A DNA stretch of 32,329 nt from NCBI GenBank assembly GCA_007116245.1, contig SKIW01000090.1, forward strand, positions 1 to 32,329, in the 5' to 3' direction. The notes below the pieces were generated by a model. That model was given only the letters and a program-made list of their open reading frames with translations. It ran no database searches and was not told the origin of the DNA. The stretch's first letter is position 1. Each line of letters opens with the position of its first letter. Made by a program: the position numbers and the translations under genes. This stretch comes from Candidatus Izemoplasma sp. GTDB taxonomy: Bacteria > Bacillota_I > Bacilli_A > Izemoplasmatales > Izemoplasmataceae. Positions 19,242 through 27,460 of the stretch are shown here, piece after piece.

Positions 19242-19923
19242 ATTCATAAATCGGTTTTAGTTTTACCATTAAGTAGATAAACGGTGTATCTAACATAGCC
19301 ACTAAAAGTTTAATGACATAGGTTGTAATTATAATATCCCATAAAATATGACTAGGTACCAAACCTAAAAACGCAATAGGAACAAAGATAATAGTATCTA
19401 CTAATTGACTGATTGCGGTTGACCCAACATTCCTTACATACAGCAATTTTGGACTTGATAAACGATGTTTAATTTTTTGAAATAGATACACATCGAGTAA
19501 TTGACTAATTAAGTATGCAATAATACTCCCTAAAGCAATCCTAGGAATTAATCCAAAGATTAATGCCAAAGCATCTTGAACTGGTTGATTATCAGAAATC
19601 GCTTCAAACTGGAGTGCGACTTGCATAATAATAACCGTAGATAATAGAGTGAAAAAACCGATATAAACCGCTTTTTTTGCTTCTTTTATCCCGTATTTTT
19701 CATTCAAAAGATCCGTGGCTAAAAAGAGCGTACCAAACATAATATTACCAAGCGTTGCAGTAAGGGTAAAAATCTCAACCATTTTAACCACCTGAATATT
19801 TGCAATCACAGTTCCCATTGCAATCCAAGCGAATAAACCGACTTTTCCAAATACTTTGTAACAAAGCGCAATCATAATAAAATTGATGATTGCGAAAATG
19901 AACCATATAAACTCATTACTCAT
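19240..19923 (-). CDS. VUT/YhhQ-family queuosine precursor transporter
   Basis: Multi-TM COG1738-like protein: FGTLFLATDLLNEKYGIKEAKKAVYIGF, VRNVGSTAISQLVDTIIFVPIAFLG; SD AGGAGG. Confidence 0.85.
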   Translation of the reverse strand: MSNEFIWFIFAIINFIMIALCYKVFGKVGLFAWIAMGTVIANIQVVKMVEIFTLTATLGNIMFGTLFLATDLLNEKYGIKEAKKAVYIGFFTLLSTVIIMQVALQFEAISDNQPVQDALALIFGLIPRIALGSIIAYLISQLLDVYLFQKIKHRLSSPKLLYVRNVGSTAISQLVDTIIFVPIAFLGLVPSHILWDIIITTYVIKLLVAMLDTPFIYLMVKLKPIYE

Positions 19924-19928
19924 AATAG

Positions 19929-19967
19929 CCTCCTAGTTTTGATATCGCAGGATGGTTACGAACTGCG
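19929..19967 (-). promoter_or_regulatory. Putative preQ1-I riboswitch
   Basis: Minus strand CGCAG-UUCGUAACCAUC-CUGCG-AUAUCAAAACUAGGAGG: P1 of 5 bp, 12-nt loop ending in C, A-rich tail ending in CUAGGAGG (SD) with the same loop and tail lengths as my recollection of the B. subtilis preQ1-I aptamer; sits in the 5' UTR of a YhhQ-type transporter. Confidence 0.62.
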
Positions 19968-19979
19968 GGATACTTGCGT

Positions 19980-20008
19980 ATTTTAGCGAAACTATCGAGG
20001 TTTGTCAA
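19980..20008 (-). promoter_or_regulatory. Promoter of minus-strand transporter
   Basis: On minus strand TTGACA (20008-20003), 17-bp spacer, TAAAAT (19985-19980). Confidence 0.75.
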
Positions 20009-20099
20009 GACTTTATTTAAAACGATTGAAACAAGTTTTAAAGCCACAATGATTATGGTATAATATGATAAGCAAAGTGCATTACGAGGGGTGAATACG

Positions 20100-22526
20100 A
20101 TGCATCGAACACTGATGATAGTATCTGCAGTTGTCTTCACGCTATGGATAGTTTTACTAATCGTTTTTATGCAAAACACGAACATGGTCTTAGTGCTCGT
20201 CGTTTTTGCGTTGCTGTATACATTTAATGCAGTATTTTATATTATGTACTTTAAAACGAAGAATCAAACCTTAAAACAGTATAGTAGTACGTTAGATGAG
20301 AAAGAAAAGTTATTAGAACGTAAAGAGCAAATCGAACAAAAACTGATTAAAGAAATCCCGACGGGTATTGTGATTATTAATGAACTTTTTGATATCGTTT
20401 GGGCTAATGAAAAAGCGAAAGAAATTTTTCAAAACAATTTATTATCCAGAAATCTTTCATTAATTCATAAACCACTAAAAGAGTTTCTTACTTCAAACGA
20501 GAGACCGAAGCAAGTAGTAATGAAAATTTATGAAAATCATTATGATATCATTTTCGATGATCGTCTTAATACACTATATTTTTATCAAGTTTCTGAACGT
20601 GAAGAAGTTAAACGATTTAACTACGAGTACACAGATGTCGTAGGGGTCATTCATTTAGATAATCTTGAAGACTCAGTATCGGTTCTCGATGTACAAGAAA
20701 AAAGTGAAGCACAAGGACAATTTTTAGGTGCGTTAGATCAATGGGCGGAAGAGTTCGGGTTTTATTTAGCACCGATTAGTATTTCGAAAAGTATTGTATT
20801 TATGCATCGTAAAGACTTACTAGCCGTAATCGATAAACAGTTTCAAGTTATTGAGCGTATATCTGAAATATCAAAAGAATATGAGTTGATGGTTACCATG
20901 AGTGGTGGCTTTGCGTGTGCGAATATCCCGCTTAATCAACTCGGAGAACTTGCGGAATCAGCACTGGATTTAGCGTTAAGTCGCGGTGGGGATCAAGTCG
21001 TTATCAACGTGACAGGAGAACCTCTTAAATACTTTGGTGGAAACTCGAATACGCAAGAGAAACGCACACGGATCTCTAGCCGTTTAAACGCACAAAAGTT
21101 AGCAATGTTGTTTGAAGAAGCCGAAAATGTTTATATCGTTCCTCACACGTTCCCGGATACTGACGCTTTAGGGGCATGTATTGGTGTTTTAAAAATGGCA
21201 TTAGCGATGAAGAAGAAAGCGTATATTGTTTTAAACTTCAATGAACTCGATAAAACGGTTCGTAAAATATTACAGCTTATGGAATATGAGTATGTTGGTT
21301 TACTTGAGTACTTTATTAGTGTTGATGAAGCTTTAAATGAAGCTCATCGTGAGGATTTATTAGTTTTAATCGATCATCATTCATTCGGACAAGCGCTTGA
21401 TGAGAGACTATTTAATAAACTGCCACATCGCGTGATTATCGATCATCATCGTAAGTTAAGTGACTTTATACCCGATGCAAGATTGAGTTATATTGAGCCT
21501 TATGCTTCAAGCTCTACTGAGCTCATCGTTGAGATGATAAATGTATTCGGTTATGAAACAACCGTTAATCCTTTTGAGGCTACAGTAATGCTGTCGGGGA
21601 TTATTGTTGATACAAACAACTTCATGTATCGTACAGGTGCAAGAACATTTGAAGCTGCAGCGATACTAAGAAAATATGGTGCTGATACGTTTAAAGTTAA
21701 GACAATCTTACGCGAATCATTAAAAGATATCCAAGTTAAATCACAGTTATTAACGTTAGCGGAAGTCGTAAAAAAGCGTTTCTCTATCGTGATCGTACCA
21801 GATCATATCGATATTTCAAGAACGTTACTTGCGCAAGTTGCGGACGATCTTTTAGATATCGATAATATTGTAGCGGCTTTTGCGATTGGGAAACTCACGA
21901 GTTCATCAATTGGCATTAGTGCACGAAGTTTAGAAGGATTTAATGTTCAAGTCGTTATGGAAAAATTTGGTGGTGGTGGACATTTAAACAATGCTGGTGC
22001 CCAAATCGAAACAACCGATGTTAATAGTGTTAAAAAGGATTTAGTCGATTATTTAGAAAATGCGATACAGGAGGAAAAACCCATGAAGGTGATTCTAAAA
22101 AAAGATGTTAAAAACAAAGGCAAGAAAGGCGAAGTAATTGAAGTCGCTCCAGGATACGGCAATTATCTTCTAACAAGCAAACAAGCGATTGAGGCAACAC
22201 CGGAAAACATGCAGATTATTGAAGATGAAAAGAATCAACTTAAAGCGCAAGAAAAAGCTGAGTTAGAAGCAATGAATGAATTAAAACAACGCATTGATTA
22301 TCGTGCTGTAAAACTACCAGTAAAAATTGGAGAAAAAGGGAAGTTCTACGGAAAAGTCAGTACTAAGCAAATTGCCGATGCCTTAAAACAACAACATAAT
22401 ATTGAAATTGATAAACGCAAGATACAGTTGGATCAAACTATCGATGCTTTAGGAACATATAAAGTTCACGTTAAACTCCATAAAGACGTTATCGCAACGT
22501 TCGAACTACTCATCGTAGAAGCTTAA
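20100..22526 (+). CDS. GdpP-type cyclic-di-AMP phosphodiesterase (TM-PAS-degenerate GGDEF-DHH/DHHA1) fused in frame to ribosomal protein L9
   Basis: N-terminal TMs, GGDQVVIN, PDTDALGACIG, LIDHHSF/VIIDHHRK, GGGGHLNNAGAQ, then MKVILKKDVKNKGKKGEVIEVAPGYGNYLL (L9). No stop between the two; start ATG 20100 with SD GAGGGG. Confidence 0.93.
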   Translation: MHRTLMIVSAVVFTLWIVLLIVFMQNTNMVLVLVVFALLYTFNAVFYIMYFKTKNQTLKQYSSTLDEKEKLLERKEQIEQKLIKEIPTGIVIINELFDIVWANEKAKEIFQNNLLSRNLSLIHKPLKEFLTSNERPKQVVMKIYENHYDIIFDDRLNTLYFYQVSEREEVKRFNYEYTDVVGVIHLDNLEDSVSVLDVQEKSEAQGQFLGALDQWAEEFGFYLAPISISKSIVFMHRKDLLAVIDKQFQVIERISEISKEYELMVTMSGGFACANIPLNQLGELAESALDLALSRGGDQVVINVTGEPLKYFGGNSNTQEKRTRISSRLNAQKLAMLFEEAENVYIVPHTFPDTDALGACIGVLKMALAMKKKAYIVLNFNELDKTVRKILQLMEYEYVGLLEYFISVDEALNEAHREDLLVLIDHHSFGQALDERLFNKLPHRVIIDHHRKLSDFIPDARLSYIEPYASSSTELIVEMINVFGYETTVNPFEATVMLSGIIVDTNNFMYRTGARTFEAAAILRKYGADTFKVKTILRESLKDIQVKSQLLTLAEVVKKRFSIVIVPDHIDISRTLLAQVADDLLDIDNIVAAFAIGKLTSSSIGISARSLEGFNVQVVMEKFGGGGHLNNAGAQIETTDVNSVKKDLVDYLENAIQEEKPMKVILKKDVKNKGKKGEVIEVAPGYGNYLLTSKQAIEATPENMQIIEDEKNQLKAQEKAELEAMNELKQRIDYRAVKLPVKIGEKGKFYGKVSTKQIADALKQQHNIEIDKRKIQLDQTIDALGTYKVHVKLHKDVIATFELLIVEA
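22083..22526 (+). CDS. rplI: 50S ribosomal protein L9 as possible internally initiated product
   Basis: AGGAGG at 22069-22074, 8-nt spacer, ATG 22083 in the same frame as gdpP; 147-aa L9 sequence. Confidence 0.75.
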   Translation: MKVILKKDVKNKGKKGEVIEVAPGYGNYLLTSKQAIEATPENMQIIEDEKNQLKAQEKAELEAMNELKQRIDYRAVKLPVKIGEKGKFYGKVSTKQIADALKQQHNIEIDKRKIQLDQTIDALGTYKVHVKLHKDVIATFELLIVEA

Positions 22527-22527
22527 T

Positions 22528-23898
22528 ATGGAAGAACGTATGGTACCACATAACCTCGAGGCTGAGCAAAACGTACTCGGGGCTGTGTTCATTGATCCGA
22601 ACACTGTAAAAATTCTTGCGGATAAACTCGATGTAAACGATTTTTATAACCGTCGTCACCGTATTATATATGGGGCAATATTAGAGCTTTATAAAGAGAA
22701 GATTGAAATTGATTACACAACCTTAATCGATCGTATCGAAACAACCGAACTTATCGTGGATGCTGGTGGGTCAGATTATATTTTAGGGCTATCAGATACA
22801 ACACCATCAATTGTTAACTTAGAACATTATATTAATATTGTTAAAGATAAAGCGATCGTTCGCAACATGATTGAAGTGGCAAAAGACATTGCGAATGAAG
22901 GTATGAAAGCTGCAGATATGGTTTCGTTTATCGACGAAGCCGAGCGACGTGTTTTCAATGTTTCTAAAACCCGTCGTACGACAGATTTTATTTCAATTGA
23001 ACAAGCCACAAATGAGGTTATTGCTAAAACAGAAGCGGCTAAAAACAAAGAAGGTGTTCTCTTAGGCCTCGATACAGGGTTTAATGAAATTAATAATTAT
23101 ATTTTTGGTCTTCAACCGAGTGAGCTGTATATTATCGCTGCACGTCCATCTATGGGTAAAAGTGCGTTTGCTTTAAATATTGCAACAAATGTAGCAAAAA
23201 CAAAATCACGACCTTACGTTGCTTTTTTCTCACTAGAAATGGGTGTTGACCAATTAGTGAGTCGGATGTTATCGAGTGAGGCTAACGTTAAATCAGGTCG
23301 TTTACGCACAGGGGCATTAGAAGCACTTGAATGGCAACAAATTCAAGTTGCAAGCAACCGTTTATCGAATTTAAACATTGTATTTGATGACTCAGGAACT
23401 GTGAAAGTTACTGATTTAAGGCAAAAGTGTCGAAAGTTAGCACAAGAAAGTAAACTAGATTTAGTCGTTATTGACTACCTTCAACTCTTATCTGGTTCAG
23501 GAAACCAAACGAACCGTGTTCAAGAGGTCTCAGAAATATCAAGAACACTTAAAGAACTAGCTAGAGAGTTGAAAATTCCTGTTATCGCACTTTCACAATT
23601 ATCCAGAAGTGTTGAACAACGTACTGATAAACGTCCAATCCTTGCAGATTTACGAGAATCGGGATCTATCGAACAAGATGCCGATGTTATTTTCTTCTTG
23701 TTTAGACCGGATTATTACGAGAATGACCCGAAGAAATTCACCGACGAGGTTCAAGTTATTATCGCTAAAAACCGTTCGGGTGCTGTTAATACTGAAGGAA
23801 TTAAACTGATCTTTAAAAAGCAATATAGTAAGTTTAGAGATCGTCGCTTATCTTCTGATTCTACCGAATACGATGATGATATGGAAGATCTTGATTAA
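22528..23898 (+). CDS. dnaB: Replicative DNA helicase DnaB (DnaC in Bacillus nomenclature)
   Basis: VPHNLEAEQNVLGAVF, ARPSMGKSAFALNIA, VVIDYLQLLSG, LADLRESGSIEQDADVI. Confidence 0.97.
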   Translation: MEERMVPHNLEAEQNVLGAVFIDPNTVKILADKLDVNDFYNRRHRIIYGAILELYKEKIEIDYTTLIDRIETTELIVDAGGSDYILGLSDTTPSIVNLEHYINIVKDKAIVRNMIEVAKDIANEGMKAADMVSFIDEAERRVFNVSKTRRTTDFISIEQATNEVIAKTEAAKNKEGVLLGLDTGFNEINNYIFGLQPSELYIIAARPSMGKSAFALNIATNVAKTKSRPYVAFFSLEMGVDQLVSRMLSSEANVKSGRLRTGALEALEWQQIQVASNRLSNLNIVFDDSGTVKVTDLRQKCRKLAQESKLDLVVIDYLQLLSGSGNQTNRVQEVSEISRTLKELARELKIPVIALSQLSRSVEQRTDKRPILADLRESGSIEQDADVIFFLFRPDYYENDPKKFTDEVQVIIAKNRSGAVNTEGIKLIFKKQYSKFRDRRLSSDSTEYDDDMEDLD

Positions 23899-23922
23899 CA
23901 CGCTTTGAAGCGTGTTTTTTTT
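23897..23922 (+). terminator. Rho-independent terminator after dnaB
   Basis: AACACGCTT-TG-AAGCGTGTT plus T-tract; first arm overlaps dnaB stop codon. Confidence 0.9.
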
Positions 23923-23986
23923 AGGATTAAGTGTCGCAATTTTTAGCGAGCAGTGGTATAATATGTCGGTGTGAAATATTAAAGAC

Positions 23987-25417
23987 ATGGTGATGCATAT
24001 GATTAGACGAAATCATCGAAAAAAACCGATGAAAGTAAAGATTGATTTAACCGAAGGAAATATACTTAAAAAATTATTAATCGTTGCTATACCTATGCTA
24101 CTAACAAGTCTTGTTCAAATGCTTTACAATTTAACAGATATGTTTTGGGTAGCACGGGTTAATCGCATTGGGCTAGACCCTACAGTCGCGGTATCAGCGG
24201 TAGGTACTGCAGGTTACTACATGTGGTTTGGATTTGGACTTATACTCATCGCTAAGGTTGGTGTCAGTGTAAAGGTTAGTCAAGCCGCAGGTAGAAACGA
24301 TGCAGAACGGGTTAATACTATTGCGACAAACGGTTTAATAGCGATGGCCATTATGGCACTCATTTTTACGATTTATGGGGTCTTTTTTAATCACCATTTT
24401 GTCGGTATTTTTAAAATTGATGAACCTGAAGTTGTGGCGGGTGCTATGCGATATATGCGGATCGTTACAACAGCAGGGATGGCGTTTTTCCTTGTTAATA
24501 TGTTTAACGGGGTATACGATGGCTTAGGAAAAACCATAAATACGTTCTTTATTACAGGATCCGGATTAATTCTTAACATGGTTTTAGACCCGATATTAAT
24601 TTTAGGATTAGGATTAGGTATTAACGGTGCAGCGATAGCAACGGCTTTTTCTCAAACGGTAGTATTATTAATTTACATAGTTATATACCATTCACCTAAA
24701 AGACCAGCGATTATCTCATTTAAAAAATACTTTTCACCTAAAGAAATAAAAAATATAATTGTCTTAGGATTACCGGTGGGTATTCAAAGTATGTTAATGA
24801 CATCGATATCCATTGTTTTAGGTATTATGGTTGCACAGTATGGTGCATCTATTATGAGCGTGTCCCGTATCGGTAGTCAAATAGAAGCTTTAAGTTGGAT
24901 GATTGCTTCAGGGTTCCAAGTTGCCTTAGCATCCTTTGTTGGGCAGAACGTTGGAGCAGGACAATTCTCGCGGGTTAAAGATGGGTATATTACGAGTATG
25001 AAAGTACTTATCCCATATGGACTTGCGGTAAATGCAATCCTATTTTTTGGCGCACGACCATTATTTTCAATGTTTATTAGTACGCAACCAACCTTAGATC
25101 AAGGGATTACATATTTAAGAATCTTAAGTCTTTCTCAACTCTTTATGATTCTTGACATGGTTACCGCAGGAGCCTTTAACGGTTTTGGGAAAACATATAT
25201 TCCTTCGGCGATACAAATTGTCGGAAACGCACTTCGTATTCCCCTTGCGATTATCCTCAGCGGTATGTTGATACCTGAAGTTAATGGAATATGGTGGGCG
25301 CTTAATATTAGTTCAGTCTTTAAAGGTACTGTCTTATTTATACTCTTCTTATTCTTTATCATCCGTCTGAATAAACGGATTAAAAGTCAAGAAGTTGAAA
25401 ATTATGGAACAGTATAA
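23987..25417 (+). CDS. MATE family efflux transporter
   Basis: About 12 TM segments; PMLLTSLVQMLYNLTDMFWVAR, GLGLGINGAAIATAFSQ, FQVALASFVGQNVGAG. Exact start uncertain. Confidence 0.9.
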   Translation: MVMHMIRRNHRKKPMKVKIDLTEGNILKKLLIVAIPMLLTSLVQMLYNLTDMFWVARVNRIGLDPTVAVSAVGTAGYYMWFGFGLILIAKVGVSVKVSQAAGRNDAERVNTIATNGLIAMAIMALIFTIYGVFFNHHFVGIFKIDEPEVVAGAMRYMRIVTTAGMAFFLVNMFNGVYDGLGKTINTFFITGSGLILNMVLDPILILGLGLGINGAAIATAFSQTVVLLIYIVIYHSPKRPAIISFKKYFSPKEIKNIIVLGLPVGIQSMLMTSISIVLGIMVAQYGASIMSVSRIGSQIEALSWMIASGFQVALASFVGQNVGAGQFSRVKDGYITSMKVLIPYGLAVNAILFFGARPLFSMFISTQPTLDQGITYLRILSLSQLFMILDMVTAGAFNGFGKTYIPSAIQIVGNALRIPLAIILSGMLIPEVNGIWWALNISSVFKGTVLFILFLFFIIRLNKRIKSQEVENYGTV

Positions 25418-25441
25418 TATAATAATGTCCGGAGTGATAAC

Positions 25442-26503
25442 ATGAAAGATCGTTTAGATAAAATCGTCGAGCGATATGAAGAGATTACAAAGTTGTTAAG
25501 TGATCCTAATATCGTTAACGACATAAAGCGTTTAACCGCTTTAAGTAAAGAACAAAGTAATTTAGAAAAAACCGTCACAACATACAAGGAATACCTCGAT
25601 ACAGAACAAACGATTAAAGATTTAAAACAACTGACTAAAGATGAAGATGAAGAAATACGTGAGATGGCAGCAGCAGAGTTAGAAGAAAACAAAGAAAATC
25701 TTGGTCATCTCGAAGAAAAACTAAAAGTATTGCTTATTCCAAAAGATCCTAATGATGATAAGAACGTTATTATCGAAATTCGTGGTGCAGCCGGTGGTGA
25801 TGAAGCCAATATTTTCGCCAGCGATCTTTACAGAATGTATATTAAATATGCTGAAACCAAAAACTGGAAAGTTGAACTGGTTAATACGGTTGATAACGAA
25901 GCCGGCGGTTTCAGTCAAGTTGAGTTTACCGTTTCAGGAGACAATGTTTATTCTTTACTAAAATACGAATCTGGAGCACATCGAGTTCAACGTGTTCCTC
26001 AAACTGAATCGCAAGGCAGAATTCATACTTCTACCGCGACTGTACTCGTCTTGCCTGAGGCTGAAGACGTTGATGTAGAGATGAATATGGCTGATTTACG
26101 TATTGACACCTACCGTTCTAGTGGATCTGGGGGTCAAAGTGTTAATACGACAGACTCAGCCGTGCGTGTCACACATTTACCTACTGGTATAATCGTTACT
26201 TGCCAAGATGGGAAAAGCCAACACGAGAATAAAGCAACAGCCCTAAAAGTCATGCGTGCAAGATTACACGATAGAGTTCTTCAAGAAAGAATGGAAAAAG
26301 AAGGTGAAGAGCGTCGTAGTAAACTCGGTACTGGAGACCGCAGTGAAAAGATTCGTACCTATAACTATCCACAAAATCGTATCACAGATCACCGTATTGG
26401 TTATACCATCCAACAATTAGATCGTGTCATGGAAGGTAAATTAGAACCTGTAATCGATGCGCTTGTCGCTGAAGAGTTGAAGCGCAAACTGTCTGGTGAG
26501 TAA
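25442..26503 (+). CDS. prfA: Peptide chain release factor 1
   Basis: [26 protein letters not shown] (GGQ), [27 protein letters not shown]. Confidence 0.98.
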   Translation: MKDRLDKIVERYEEITKLLSDPNIVNDIKRLTALSKEQSNLEKTVTTYKEYLDTEQTIKDLKQLTKDEDEEIREMAAAELEENKENLGHLEEKLKVLLIPKDPNDDKNVIIEIRGAAGGDEANIFASDLYRMYIKYAETKNWKVELVNTVDNEAGGFSQVEFTVSGDNVYSLLKYESGAHRVQRVPQTESQGRIHTSTATVLVLPEAEDVDVEMNMADLRIDTYRSSGSGGQSVNTTDSAVRVTHLPTGIIVTCQDGKSQHENKATALKVMRARLHDRVLQERMEKEGEERRSKLGTGDRSEKIRTYNYPQNRITDHRIGYTIQQLDRVMEGKLEPVIDALVAEELKRKLSGE

Positions 26504-26519
26504 TCAAAGGAGAATGGCT

Positions 26520-27368
26520 ATGCCAACGTATCAAGAAGCTTTAAAAATTAATGAACAATACGCCCTTGATAATGATAAAGAACCAAGTGCTGTTAAAATA
26601 CTATTGTTGCATTTTTCGAAACTTAGTAGTTCACAACTTATCGAAAAATTCACTGAAGAAATGGACCATAACACGTACCAACACTTTTTAAAAGCAGTAG
26701 ATCAGTACATTATTAAGAATCGCCCAATACAGCATATTACTGAGACTGAGCATTTTTATGGTTATCAGTTTTATGTTAATCATCAAGTGCTTATCCCACG
26801 GTTTGAAACAGAAGAACTCGTTGGCTATGCCTTAGATTTTAAAAAAACGTATTTTGGTGATAACCCAATCTCTTTAATTGACTTAGGGACGGGTTCTGGA
26901 TGTTTAGCAATTACCCTTAATTTAGAAGATCCCTCGATTAAATCAGAGGGCACAGATATAAGTGAAGAAGCCGTAAAAATTGCTAAGCAAAACGCTAAGA
27001 AATTAAATGCCAACGTAACCTTTTATCAAGGTGATTTATATAAACCAATAAATGGTAAAAAGTACGATATGTTAATTTCAAACCCCCCGTATATTCCCAA
27101 TAATGAAGAGGTTGAGCCTATTATTAAGGATTATGAACCTCACATCGCATTATTTGGCGGGGAAGATGGTCTCGATTATTATCGTGCAATTTTAAAAGAT
27201 GCTGAAAACTATCTTAATGATAAATATATAATCGCTTTTGAGCATGCCTACGATAAAGCAAAGGCAATAAAAAAACTTTGCAAGAAATACTTAAAAGATA
27301 TTCGTATCATACAAAAGAAAGACATGCAAGGTCATGACCGTATGACATTTATTTTTAAAGAGGAATAA
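26520..27368 (+). CDS. prmC: Release factor glutamine methyltransferase PrmC
   Basis: IPRFETEELV, DLGTGSGCLAITL, ISNPPYIPN. Start 26520 fits SD spacing best; 26514 is possible. Confidence 0.95.
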   Translation: MPTYQEALKINEQYALDNDKEPSAVKILLLHFSKLSSSQLIEKFTEEMDHNTYQHFLKAVDQYIIKNRPIQHITETEHFYGYQFYVNHQVLIPRFETEELVGYALDFKKTYFGDNPISLIDLGTGSGCLAITLNLEDPSIKSEGTDISEEAVKIAKQNAKKLNANVTFYQGDLYKPINGKKYDMLISNPPYIPNNEEVEPIIKDYEPHIALFGGEDGLDYYRAILKDAENYLNDKYIIAFEHAYDKAKAIKKLCKKYLKDIRIIQKKDMQGHDRMTFIFKEE

Positions 27369-27394
27369 AAAAATTATATATATCTATATATATA

Positions 27395-27422
27395 AAAAGC
27401 GTGTCTGCTTGACACCTTTTTA
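27395..27422 (+). terminator. Terminator after prmC
   Basis: AAAAAG(C)GTGTC-TGCTT-GACACCTTTTT (one-base bulge) plus T run. Confidence 0.72.
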
Positions 27423-27438
27423 TTTTGTATGGCATAAT
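27410..27438 (+). promoter_or_regulatory. topA promoter
   Basis: TTGACA (27410-27415), 17-bp spacer, TGG-CATAAT (27433-27438). Confidence 0.75.
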
Positions 27439-27460
27439 AACACAAGTTAGGAGGTAATCC

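Noticed and set aside
20100-22526. GdpP-L9 fusion as a simple frameshift artefact
   Set aside because: Both domains are in the same frame with no indel signature; only a stop-codon substitution could separate them, so it is retained as a finding pending resequencing.
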